From Lycorma delicatula (Eukaryota > Arthropoda > Insecta > Hemiptera > Fulgoridae): a stretch of DNA of 64,000 nucleotides. The notes below the pieces were generated by a model. The model saw nothing but the letters and a program-made list of their open reading frames with translations. It did no database searches and was not told the origin of the DNA. The DNA is taken from assembly GCF_047948215.1 (NCBI RefSeq), contig NC_134460.1:8055501-8119500 (forward strand), written 5' to 3'. Below, in pieces: positions 12,801 to 23,319 of the stretch. Both the position numbers and the translations under genes were made by a program. Position 1 is the first letter of the stretch. Every line of letters starts with the position of its first letter.

Positions 12801-14040
12801 TTATGCAAATTAAGTTATTAAATATTGTTTTTTGTTTACTTTGTTAAATAATGTAGCCTAGTTTTTGTGAAAAAATTTTTAACAATCTTAGGTGCAAGCC
12901 AATTATTTTTAAAACTTGCTTTAGTTAGCTTTTATTTCTTATCTGTGTTACTTTTAGTTACCATGATATTTGTTTTTTTGCAAGAAACTTATTAAATATT
13001 GTCATTGTTTTTTTTTTACTTCGCAGTGTAATTTACTGAAACAATTTATCACAAAAAATAGCTTAATTTTAAATGTATATTTTAAAAAATCATTGAAAAA
13101 TAAACATTAAAAATTAATGTAATTATAAAAAAAGCCGGGAGTTGGGCAGCTGTGGGGATGGTGGAGGCTGTAAAAAAATAAAATATGTATATATTTTGTG
13201 GAGTAAATAGCAGTAACATAACATTATGAGAGTCAGGAAATGTTCACTAAATTGGTCAGGAAAAATGATTCTTAGAATTCGGTGGGAACTCTGTTACGGT
13301 TCAAAAAGTTAAGTTTTAGGGGTTTTAACAATTAAGAATACAATCGACTTTTTTTTGTAATATTTCCTTCTAATATTCTTTGTATGAAGAGTATATTAAG
13401 GTAATTTATTAAAATGTAGAAAACCTTTCTTGTGATTAAATTTATTTATTTGACAACAACTGTGAGATATTATTTTTATTAATTTTAGTTGTATTTACTA
13501 TTATTGTATAATTTTAGTTGTCCGTCTGTCTGTGTCAGACGGACGGACAGATAGACAGACAAAAGTATAAAAACCGTTTGCCTCCCAGAGTACAGAATTC
13601 GATAAGGATTATTATTTTTTACTAATAGCACTTTCGATATTTTCCCTCATCATCAGTTAACTTTTTCTTCCAAATCACACATTAAATTCAACCATTAAAA
13701 TTATAACATATAAAAATATGTAGTCATAAATATTAAAAGATTAAAAAAATGTTTCATTATGTGGCTAGTCACACATACAGTACTGTAATGTTATGTAATA
13801 TTTTTTTGCTAAGTTGGTATACATATATATATATATATATAAATCAGTTAAATAAGGTTATATATCTAATAAGTTATATGTTGCTATTTTATCATTTGTT
13901 CAGCTTGATTAATTACATTGTAAAATTCATGTAACATCATGAAACTATAATTATGTGTCAACCTGTTGTAGTAAATAAATGATTAGTCTTCATCAGTAAT
14001 AGCTAATTTTTCCTATTGTGAACAACTTCCTTTTTTTTAG
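12801..14040. other. Non-coding stretch upstream of the HAUS6-like exons
   Basis: AT-rich with a (GTCT)n-rich quasi-palindrome at about 13520-13560 and a TA tract at about 13821-13842. The end of the stretch (tttttttag at 14040) is a good splice acceptor for the next exon, so it is probably an intron or an upstream region. Confidence 0.5.
13520..13544. repeat. Short hairpin in GTCT-rich tract
   Basis: gtccgtctg at 13520-13528 is the reverse complement of cagacggac at 13536-13544 with a 7-nt loop. A few more GTCT/AGAC units follow, so it may be an inverted microsatellite and not a functional stem. Confidence 0.7.
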
Positions 14041-14189
14041 GACAATATCAGTTGAATATCTTAATTACTTATATATATAACGGAATAAATATAATAATGA
14101 ATAATCCGCATGAACTAATACATGATAATATTACATTGCTTAGTTTCATTGTTCCATTTAATCCTGGCTCAGAAAATGTCTTCAGAAAG
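14041..14189 (+). CDS. HAUS6-like augmin subunit, exon a
   Basis: Acceptor tttttttag at 14040, donor AAG|gtaagt at 14189. The frame is open through the whole exon, so the ATG at 14097 (MNNPHELIHDNI...) may be an internal Met and the true start may lie in an upstream exon. The 31 codons from the ATG end NPGSENVFRK, phase 0. HAUS6 is a subunit of the augmin (HAUS) complex, which recruits gamma-tubulin to existing spindle microtubules. The identification rests mainly on the next two exons: joined, exons a and b read ...ENVFRK-GMFAVPNKMGF..., comparable with the NMFDKLNRDAF region near the N-terminus of vertebrate HAUS6. Confidence 0.6.
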
Positions 14190-15758
14190 GTAAGTAATAC
14201 TCACACACATTATTACTAATTATATCACACACTATTACTAATTATATCTTGTAGTTCAATAGCCACTTAATATCTACATTAAGGTCTTAAATATTGGCCT
14301 AAAATAGTTAATTGGGTATCAGCTAGTTGACAAGTTTAACTTTGTGACAACAATCCGAATTCATGAGAATGATTTTTCATGAATTCAGTGCTTATTTCTT
14401 ATATTTTTGAAAATATTTATGGAACATTTATTATTAGCAACATTTACGTGATTGTGTGTTAAGCTAAAACTAATTACAGGAGATTGGAAAAATCAAGGCA
14501 TGTTAATTACATAGATGTGTGTGTATGTGAGTTGAGAGAGAGTGATTCACAAAGGATGTAACAAACTTCTACTGGTGAAAATAAGAAGAAAGTTCTTATA
14601 AACATACGTTCAGAAGTGCTTCCTTCGTTGGTGAGTATTGGCTGGCGAAAGATTTCATCTGATTTTTTTTTACTTTGGGTAAAAAGTTAACCCAAACTGT
14701 AATTATTAGGAACGAAATTAAGGTTTAAATTTAGATGTTTTATGTTGAAAATACATTATTCTATGTTTGGCATAACATGTAAGTAATCTTGTTAAATGGT
14801 TAGTAAACATATAAAAGTTGTAGAAAATTTTATTCTGAGCAAAATAGTGTGAATATAGTCCACAGAAACTAAATACAAATGTAGGAATTTAGAAGTTTAA
14901 TAAAAAGAAAACATACCAAAATGTGGCAAATTTTTACTAACAATCAACAAACAATCTTTTTGGTGGCTTTGTGCATTTGAACTGGGTTGTTTTGTATTAG
15001 TTGTACTACACAGAGAATTCTATTAACCAACTCTTCTCTTGTATTATACTTTTGTTCATATACTAATGATTTCCGCTGGAATTAGTCAAAAGATGTTAAG
15101 TCAGGCTACCTTGGAGGCCATTGACAGATCCACAACTTCTGATGCACTTGTTTAAAAAAAGTTACACAGTTGTATTCAGTGCATTTGAAGCAGTTAAACT
15201 TATACTTTTAGACTGATGTGTTCTTTTTTAGTTTGTGGATCTTGGGTATTTTGTTTGTGGTGTATAAAAGATTTACCTTTTTCCTGAAAACATTAACAAT
15301 TATTCATTTCTTTGGTTATTGCGAGTTCATTCAATTATCTGCTGACACAAACGTCTGTTTTGGATAATATCTACAAAATGCTATATGCTTATGCTACTTC
15401 GGATATCTACACATGCATCACATGCATCAAGACATATTAAGAATAATTAGGATATTTGTGTTTTGAATCTGTGTTTGTCTATTTTGGATAAGGTAAAATA
15501 TGTAGGTAGTTGGGTTTGTTTTATTGTTGAGGGTAAAAATGTCTTCTGGATATGAGTGATTGTGCGATCATTATCCTGGATTGAGGTTCAGCAGTGTGTT
15601 GTGATACATTCTTAAAAACATTTTTTACTACTTTTTTTTTGGGGGGCAGAACAACTGTACTGTGGCATATAATACTGAGAAAATTCACTTGAAAGACCAT
15701 TTGATCTTTGGAAGTACACATATTTAAAATCTTATATTACTTTTCTTTTTCTTTTTAG

Positions 15759-15929
15759 GGAATGTTTGCAGTTCCAAATAAAATGGGATTTAATGAAGTT
15801 GTCTATCATTTACTAAATATAATTTATCCAGCGAAATGTAAAGAAACATTAGTGTGGCCTTGTCTCAGTAGGAAGGATGAAATGAAGTTTAGATCAGATG
15901 TTGCTAAGTTTATTGCTTTTATCAATGAA
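15759..15929 (+). CDS. HAUS6-like augmin subunit, exon b
   Basis: Strong polypyrimidine acceptor (cttttctttttctttttag) at 15758, donor GAA|gtaagt at 15929, 57 codons, phase 0 at both ends, so it joins exon a in frame. It reads GMFAVPNKMGFNEVVYHLL, then CKETLVWPCLSRKDEMKFR and DVAKFIAFINE. This parallels the HAUS6 N-terminal domain pattern of MF-x-(4)-N..(A/G)F..(I/V)..(Y/H)..L, then FxWP, then D..FR. The best-supported exon of this gene. Confidence 0.68.
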
Positions 15930-18313
15930 GTAAGTGTGTAGTTATTTCAAAAATTATTTTTATTTATATTTCTTTTTTGTATCTCAAACTTCAAAAAACT
16001 GCACTAGTAATCTCTTAGTTATTATATCTCGTAATCTCTTTCTTATTTAGATGAAATCTTTTTTTTATTTTTAGGAAAAAAATGTTAGTCAGTAAGCATC
16101 GACATGCTTAAGTGCTTTTGTATCTCCCCATTAATTGTAGTGGATCTGTAGATAATGAGGACATTATTTCTAATATGTCTTGGACTTGCATCAGTCCCTT
16201 TATATAAAATAAATTCTTCAGAATAAGATCTTTCACAAACTATCACAAAATATATGCACCTCTTAAAGATGTAGTGGCAATGAAAAATTATGTGTACCTG
16301 TATTTAAGCCACAATTTTTTCATACCAGTGTCAATACCATCCCAATGGTTGTGGAAAATGTATTCATCAAATGAAGAAGGAGTACTTACATTATTTTCCT
16401 TGGAAGAAGAAAAAGAAAATAGGAGATTAGTAATAGCATAATACTATTAAAATTTGGTTATATACTAATATATGACAAAAATGTTTTGTACTATTCTCCT
16501 CTACTGATCCATTTACTGAATAAAAGAATTTTAAAATGACAGTTACTTTAAAAATCATGAGAGGTCTAAATTATTTTCACTGTGTAGCCGAGTGACAAAT
16601 TATTGATAGATTACTATAAAGAAGGATAAAAAACTAATGACACAATGTTATGCCATTTGAATTGTAAGTGTGTAGAAAAATAAAGAACATTCTGCTGCGA
16701 TGAGTAAATATATTTTTTATTTATTTCTGTAGAAAGATCATTATTTAATGGTTGACCCTGATTACTATGCCTTTTGGGCAAATTAGGACTGAATAAACTT
16801 TGTACAGCTGTATGCAGATTTTGAGGCTAGAGAAGTTCTGTTTCATTTAGAGGTTGATCTAAAATCTAATAATATACATATGTATATAAAAACAAACTTG
16901 TAGGTTTATACAGAAGGGAAAAATGTTATGAATTTGAGAAGAAGAAAGTAGTTAATCATTTTAGAGAAGAGTGTACTGGAATATGAATTCTGAGCAGGTT
17001 TGTAAGATCCTAACTATATGAAGCTGTAAAAATTGATGATATGCCATCACAACTATATTATGTTCTGGCAAAATAGGGCTGAATAAATTCTAGAAATTAG
17101 TAAGAAAAATGTTTACAAACCGGAAATATTACCTGCTGTGTAAGGCCATATTTATATACAACAAAGGATTTCACTAAATAAACTGATATAGTTGATCATT
17201 GTAACTTTATTGAGAAACTTTCACACAGTTCATTCACCAAAGCATGCTTGTGCCACAATGCTTTATTAATTAGATACCAGTTTACCTGACTTTGCAGCTT
17301 CAGGATGATATGGTCTAAGTCTTCTTAGAGCAGGACAGCATATTTCAAAATATAATTTGATGGGATCACTTCCATAAATTCAATACAACAGGGTTATGCC
17401 TCGCTAAGTGTTGGATGAAATCTCGTGAATGAACAGGCTGTATTAAAGATATTACAGGCGTTCCACCTTTCAGTTTGGCATGAAGACCTCACATTCATAT
17501 ATCTTCATTAAGTGAAGGTAAACCTTACTTTGAAGTAAATCTTCAAAGCAAGAGCATGAACTCTTTTACAGGGGAAGTAGAGCAACATAACTAAATATTG
17601 AAGGTAAATTTAAAAGGTACTTTACCTTTCAAAGTAAAAGTACAGGCGGTACCTTTTAGAAGTACAAATTTTGTTTTAGTCACAGGAAGATTAAAATTCT
17701 ACTGATTCACTTAGCTTTCCATGAGAACTAATTTCATCTCATCCCTTCCTTCCATTAAAAGAAGTTTTATACTGTTGCCTTTTTAGAGCAGAAACAGAAG
17801 AGCAAGTGAGCTTTAATGCCAGGGCCAAGAAAAGCCTTATGAACTTTCCCTGGTGAAGTATTTTTCCACATTTAGGTGGTATTTTAAAAACTGTTTTCAG
17901 ATTGGACAAGTAGCCTCCCACAAATTTGCAGAATTTGGTAACTCTTCAGCAAGATACTCAAATTCCAGCTTGAAGAATAAAACGCTATCTCATTTGTAAA
18001 AGTTAGCCATTCACCGTAGCATGTAGTCTGTTACAATGGATGTGATTGTTAACTGAATATCAGGGTACATTTTATAATAAAAATAAAAATGCTTGCATAT
18101 TTGTCATTCAAAAGGGGGGAAAACTTTATGATACACTTTTTTAATAAAAGTTATCAAAATGTAATTTTTGAAAGTAAAAAATTATATTTTTGTATTTTGT
18201 CTATTGTCCTTATTATACCAATGTGTAATTTACATAATTGTATAATTTTGTTAATTCTTTGTCATTTTTATAATTCTTATTGTAATTCTTATAATTGTCA
18301 TTCTTTATTTTAG

Positions 18314-18391
18314 ATCACAGAACATAATTTGGTTACTCCTTTAAATTCATCATTAATGTTGGCACCTGGTGATCCTCAAGTTGTCAATTTT
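18314..18391 (+). CDS. HAUS6-like augmin subunit, exon c
   Basis: Acceptor attttag at 18313, phase 0 continuation of exon b. It reads ITEHNLVTPLNSSLMLAPGD then PQVVNF, resembling the SLFLSPGGPKFIHL segment of HAUS6. The 3' border is unclear. A GT (gtgaga) follows codon 26 at 18392, but that leaves phase 0, whereas exon d needs phase 1. Reading through gives FVRLYYFLRQKSN, also HAUS6-like, before a stop at 18428-18430 without an obvious donor. Either a small exon is missed or the gene is broken here. Confidence 0.55.
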
Positions 18392-18741
18392 GTGAGATTA
18401 TATTACTTCTTAAGACAAAAATCCAATTAATCCGACATCAGTATTTGCTCAGCTGATTTCTGAGATTGAGCCTATCTCATATTAATTTATTACTTGTACT
18501 GGAGTGAACCGATGCAGAAAAAGTACAAAGTTCTTGTAAACAGAAGAAGCAGTTACGGGTAATAAAATCAGTATCTTATAAGCAAAAAAATATTTTTGTT
18601 TGAATCATTTCAGGTATTAGACGGATCAAAATTCAGGTTTTTAAATAAAATTAAGATACAAAGTTTTATTTTATTTTTTTAAATACGTTCAAGTTCTCTT
18701 GTGGACAAATGAACGGGTGGAAAAGTTCTTTTAAATATATA

Positions 18742-18777
18742 ATTAAAAATGCATATTTTTTTATATGCATTTTTAAT
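18742..18777. repeat. Perfect 15-bp inverted repeat, 6-nt loop
   Basis: attaaaaatgcatat (18742-18756) is followed after six T by its exact reverse complement (18763-18777). The T-rich loop and low GC make transcription termination unlikely in a eukaryote; it reads as a fold-back. Confidence 0.9.
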
Positions 18778-18798
18778 ATTATGCATTTTTTTATTATT

Positions 18799-18844
18799 TT
18801 ATCACATATTCGTTGATATGTGATAATCAACGAATATGTGATAA
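18799..18844. repeat. Perfect 19-bp inverted repeat, 8-nt loop
   Basis: ttatcacatattcgttgat (18799-18817) pairs with its exact reverse complement (18826-18844). It lies only 22 bp beyond the previous hairpin. Confidence 0.9.
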
Positions 18845-19131
18845 TTTAGAAAATGTGTTAATTTTATTGTGTAGGATAATTTAAAATACATAGAACCACA
18901 AAAATGATGGGTGTCACCAGCTCTGACCAGTGAAAATGTTCATCTTTCTTTTCCAACTATCTCTAAAAGTAAACATTTTTTATTGTCCAGACCGATCATA
19001 AAATATATCGATAATGATGAGCTCCAAAATTCAAAGAATTGCAGTAACTTGGACACTCAAATCCAGTTAAAAGAGAATATATTTACATAAAACTAGATTT
19101 TAACGTGGATTGTGCAGTATAACTTAGCAAA

Positions 19132-19440
19132 TACAAGGGTTATTTTTTTTTCAAGGTCCGATCGATCACAAAATTAATACCACAGTGAAAATAAAAGTTT
19201 TTTTATTTGTAACAAGTACTTACATAGTTACACTATTTCTCTACATAATCACCACTCCGATTTAGACGTTTGTCGTAGTGTGGTTCCAACTTTCCAATAC
19301 CCTCGTCACCGCCTGTGTTTTCAGCCATGTTTCTACGCTGCTCTGCAGCTTGATGTCTGTGCCAAAATGTTGTCCTCCTAGCTAGCGTTTCATGTGAGCA
19401 AAGAGGTGTAAAGGTATCTTCAACGTCTATGAAGGGCAAT
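19132..19440 (-). mobile_element. Mariner remnant, C-terminus and right TIR
   Basis: The minus-strand frame ends ...GIGKLEPHYDKRLNRSGDYVEK with its stop at about 19233, the characteristic 'L..RYDKCLN..GDYVEK' C-terminus of mariner transposases. On the transposon's outer side a TIR-like sequence (acaagggttatttttttt then caaggtccgatcg) occupies 19132-19165. The upstream coding sequence is lost: the catalytic segment instead appears inverted on the + strand at 19441-19586. Not functional. Confidence 0.75.
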
Positions 19441-19598
19441 TCAGATTAAGCGGGGAGGAATGTTTTCATCAGGCATTGTCTTTCTCCATGACAATGCTCG
19501 GCCGCACACTGCAGCTGTAACAAAAGCCTCTGCAGCGTTTTTGTCGGGAAGTGTTTAATCACCCATCATACAGCCCAGACTTGGCTGTATGATGGGTG
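19441..19598 (+). mobile_element. Mariner catalytic segment, inverted, ending in a fold-back
   Basis: The + strand reads SGIVFLHDNARPHTAAVTKA, the second catalytic Asp region of mariner transposases (HDNARPH), running on toward a HPSYSPDLA-like 'SPDLA' reading at about 19560-19586. It points opposite to the C-terminal piece just upstream. At 19560-19575 and 19583-19598 a perfect 16-bp inverted repeat with a 7-nt loop copies its own end backwards. Confidence 0.75.
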
Positions 19599-19706
19599 AG
19601 AATCTTTTACATACATACTTAAGAATCATTTTCACAACTTTAACCATTATTTCAGAATTCTTGTTTACAGATTTGCCGTATTTTAAAAAGAAGGGAATGT
19701 TTTTAC

Positions 19707-20517
19707 TTCCTTGTATGAAGTAAAGGAAGGATTGTGATCGTGAAAAATTTCGGTTTTCAGATTTCAACGGAAGTATCCATTTTGACTAGTTTTGGGGTGA
19801 ATCCAGAAAATTTGGATTTTGGACTTTTTCTTAACTTTAGTAATAAGTTTTTTTTTGAGAGCTTTTCAACGGTATATTATAAGTGGTACTTACTTTCATT
19901 GATTCCAGAATTATAGCCAAATAAAATTTTAATTAATGAAATATTTGGATCTGACAAGGGGAAGGCACATCGGTTTCAATCAGACTGCATGTACTTATAT
20001 TTTTTTAACTTTTTTTTTAATTTAACTGCAGTGATTTATTTATAATTATTAACTTTGTAAAAAAAGTTTTACAATAAATAATAATTCAACAATAATAAAA
20101 TAAAAATGAAAATAATCGTAAGTTATTAGTGGAATAGAATTTTATGTACGTTTCATTTTAATTCAAAAATTTTTACAGCGGTTAATAATTGTTAATACAT
20201 CAATATATTTAAGTTATTAAAAAAAATGTATGTGAAGTTGGGATTTGAACTGATGTGTGCACGGTTACAGATCCGACACGTTCTCACTTGCATCGCATAA
20301 CTACTTGAGTGATGTGAAACAAAATCATTATATATAAAATAGTGATACGGACAGCACAAAAAATGTGATGCAATTTGGTGTCCACCACATTGCAATTGTG
20401 TAACTGTCCGCTTTATTAAAGAATTGGAGAATCGTATCTCACTTTCAAATGAAATAAGTTTAAATGAAGTGCAGCAAAAAATGTGTATATGTAATTTAAT
20501 AGGCGTACAAAGAAGTT
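19707..20517 (+). repeat. Dispersed repeat family (copy 2)
   Basis: Begins ttacTTCCTTGTATGAAGTAAAGGAAGGATTG-like and proceeds through GGTTTTCAGATTTCAACGG, ATCCATTTTGACTAG, TTTGGATTTTGGACTTTTTC, GAGAGCTTTTCAACGGTATA, ATTATAGCCAAATAAAA, AATGAAATATTTGGATCTGA and ends near TGTATATGTAATTTAATAGG. The 44.3-kb copy has the same blocks in the same order with indels. Neither copy has an open frame that looks coding. Unclassified. Confidence 0.7.
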
Positions 20518-20518
20518 C

Positions 20519-20660
20519 TGTGCCGGCCTCCGTGACACAAGTGATAGTGTCTTGGCCTTTCACCCGAACATACCGGGTTTGAATCCCGGTCAGCATGGCA
20601 TTTTCACACGCTACAAATCATTCACCTCATCCTCTTAACTGTGGACCCGGAGGTTTAAAA
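20519..20660 (+). repeat. tRNA-derived SINE, family 2
   Basis: GCCTCCGTGACACAAGTGATAGTGTCTTGG provides an A-box-like part and CCGGGTTTGAATCCCGG a B-box with its T-arm stem. These are followed by CATGGCATTTTCACACGCTAC, CTCATCCTCT and an A-rich tail. Copies on the opposite strand occur at 25205-25312 and 35155-35271, with a fragment at 30619-30665. The tRNA-like cloverleaf is imperfect and the element has a body and tail, so it is a SINE and not a tRNA gene. Confidence 0.75.
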
Positions 20661-20921
20661 AAAAATTAAAAAAAAGGAAATCATTTCATGTCCACATCAA
20701 ATTTTTTTGTGAAAGAATATGAAACTACCGATTTATTATTATTGAAAAGTTTTATTAATAGTAATTCAGTTTTTCTTTTTTTAATATATGCTATAAATAA
20801 CAAAACGTGAAATAAGCTTACGTCTAAGTTGTCATGAATTGAAATAATGTTAATAAATCTAAAAGTTTAATAGATAATGATGTATATTTTTATGTTCTAA
20901 TATACTTTACATGTGTTGCAG

Positions 20922-21084
20922 CTATTGAAATTCCATATATTGATCAGACAAGTCTTCATCCTCTTATAATAAAAGCACGAATAAAGGCAGTATTTCTTAT
21001 GCCATTTTATTTTAATGTTGATAGTGTAATTAGTCAACTCGATGAGCATCGACAGTATGTTAGTTACATGTTAAAACTGTCAAG
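20922..21084 (+). CDS. HAUS6-like augmin subunit, exon d
   Basis: Acceptor tgttgcag at 20921, donor TCAAG|gttggt at 21084. In the only open phase it reads ..IEIPYIDQTSLHPLIIKARI, then KAVFLMPFYFNVDSVISQLD and EHRQYVSYMLKLSR. It ends phase 2 and joins exon e to restore an Arg codon (AG|G) exactly. Position and pattern fit the HAUS6 segment that precedes its coiled coil. The starting phase (1) does not match the end of exon c as drawn. Confidence 0.55.
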
Positions 21085-21807
21085 GTTGGTATAATTTGTA
21101 TAATGTATGTAATTCAAAACCTATATTCATTAAAAAGTAGGACTTAGCATGTAAATAAAACACTTTTTAAATACTTGGAAATACATACATTTTCAGATCT
21201 TTTAGAACTGTTTCTTCATCACTGATGAAATATTAATATGAAGTTAGTATTTTTCTAATGATGTATTATAAAATAATTACTTTATAAATTAACTGCATCG
21301 TAAGTATTGTTTTATTTTGAAAGTGAATCGTTAATTTTTTTATTTATATCATATTATTTTGTGATCTGCAAGATACAGAACTATTATTCAGATATGATAT
21401 TAATGTACCCGTTAGTTGTGATATTTGCATTAACAGTTTTACATTTTTTCATGCTGGTGTTTTTAGTTCTATTACTGATTAATTTTATCAATATTTTTGC
21501 TAATAACATCGGTTAATCTTTAGCCAGAATTCTGAAAAATGTTTTGTTTAAAATTTATTTGCTTTTTATTTTGTCTGTTACAGTTTTAAAAAAAATCCTT
21601 ATAATAATATCAAAAACAATTTTACCAAGAAGAGATAGAATGTATTAGTTGTTTATTCGTCTTTTTTTGACATCAAATAGAAATGCATGTACTTAAAAAA
21701 CTAATAGTTAAAAAGCACAAACGTGTCAGTCTTGAGAATTAGCTACCGACAAGATCACTTGATGGCGTTGTATTTTTTAGTTTTGGAACTGGTTAGGTGG
21801 GAAGGAC

Positions 21808-22105
21808 CCCACCAGGTTGGTCTAGTGGTGAACTCATTGCAAGTCAGCTGATTTTTATGTCAGGAGTTCTAATGTTCAAATCTTTGTAAAGTTATTTTTA
21901 TATGGATTTGAATACTAGATCATGGATACCAGTGTTGTTTGGTGGTTGGATTTCAATTAACCACACATCTCAGGAATGGTCTGCCTGAGACTGCACAAGA
22001 CTGTACCTTATTTACATTCATACATATCATCCTCATTCATTCTCTGAAGTAATACCTTATGTTGGTTTTAGAGGCTAAACAGCAAAAGAGAGGTGGGAAG
22101 GAAAT
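21808..22105 (+). repeat. tRNA-derived SINE, family 1, nearly complete
   Basis: Head CACCAGGTTGGTCTAGTGG plus TGAACTC (A-box-like), a body with TATGGATTTGAATACTAGAT, ATACCAGTGTTGTTTGGTGG, TCAATTAACCACACATCTCA and CAAGACTGTAC, and a tail CTCATTCATTCTCTGAAGTA. Best copy for defining the family in this window. It sits in the intron between exons d and e. Confidence 0.75.
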
Positions 22106-22861
22106 TGCCAGTAGTAATGTATAATGAAGTATGAAACATGTACAATATAACATACTTAGAAATAGGTTGGCAAATTCTAGACTAAGCCAAGCCATACTTA
22201 CTATCTTATATCGTTCTACACTTCCTTATACGTTTCTTATAAAATATATTACAATGAAGTTCTCATTATTTTCAGTGTTTTTTCTTTTTACTGATTTCAG
22301 ATTTCTCCTTAAACTGTAAAGAATTAGTAAATATGAGAGGAGCACTACGCCATTTGAAATTTTAAAAAATTTCCAGGATGTAATGTTTGCAAATTTATTC
22401 TCTTAATTTTTATTAAAATTTTTTTTTGTTGAGGTATGATAGCAGTTGAGTATGAAAAGTTTCTCCTGCCAAAGGGGGTTGTAATATTAAAAAGAGAAAT
22501 GCTAACTGCAAAATTTGTAAAAATTTTTTATGTTTACAATTCTATATGTTATGAATTTCTATAGTGAAATATAATAAAGTTATGTATAATAAAATTGATC
22601 TAGACAAGTTAATAGCCAAAAACTATCTTTATTTTCTTAAGGGAAGGAATAGGAGCCTGTGAATGATTTAATGTAAGGTGTAGCCTTGATCTCAGTTACT
22701 GAAATTGTAAATTTATTCCATAAGTTATATTTAAATTGGTTTAACAATTTTTTTAAAATTCTTTACATTTAATGATGCAAATTTATCTTATCTTTTCATT
22801 TATTCATATATTATATTTTTTTCTCTTAATTTTTATTAAATTATTTATGCATTACTTGTAG

Positions 22862-23004
22862 GAAATTGCATCAAGATTTATTAAAAATTGAAAAAGAAAG
22901 AAAAGATGCTGAATTACACTTAAAAAAATTAATTGAAGAAAAAGATATCGATCAGCATTTAAAAAGGAGACTAAATAGTGATGAAATAGATGATGCTCTT
23001 AAAG
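22862..23004 (+). CDS. HAUS6-like augmin subunit, exon e (coiled coil)
   Basis: Acceptor cttgtag at 22861, donor CTTAAAG|gtataa at 23004. It joins exon d in frame and reads KLHQDLLKIEKERKDAELHL, then KKLIEEKDIDQHLKRRLNSD and EIDDALK. Strong heptad-like, highly charged pattern, consistent with the coiled coil that follows the N-terminal domain of HAUS6. The frame continues open to 23111 but becomes poly-Lys, which suggests intron. I found no further exons downstream; the next recognisable sequence is a LINE remnant. The gene is therefore incomplete in this window or truncated. Confidence 0.5.
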
Positions 23005-23319
23005 GTATAAAAAAAAATACACCAGACTTAAAAAAAAAAAAAAAATTGTGTGTATTAGTAGCTTCTCTTAAACCTTTAATATATTGCTTACCTAAAAAAA
23101 AATTTAATTGAAAGAATTTTAATTTTAAATTAAAAAAAGGATGAAATCGTATTTTTAAATATAATTTTTTCCTTTTTTTAGACTTATTTTTTAAATAAAT
23201 TTTATTTATTTGTACCCAACGGGATGTCTTACATCCCGTTTAAGACTTGGGGTTGGCATCGCCATGGGATGCACCTAATTTGGTGCTACAACACCTATTA
23301 TATATTTATAATATTCTCC

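Larger units (their letters stand above)
18392..20921. other. Repeat-filled intron-like region between exons c and d
   Basis: Holds two AT-rich hairpins (18742-18844), a rearranged mariner (19132-19598), a dispersed repeat (19707-20517) and a tRNA-like SINE (20519-20660). No additional exon recognised, although the phase mismatch between exons c and d suggests one could be hidden here. Confidence 0.5.

Noticed and set aside
17739..17921. Minus-strand 60-codon frame and neighbouring readings at 17.2-17.9 kb
   Set aside because: Composition is less biased than background, but I recognise no domain, and it sits in the intron between the HAUS6-like exons b and c.
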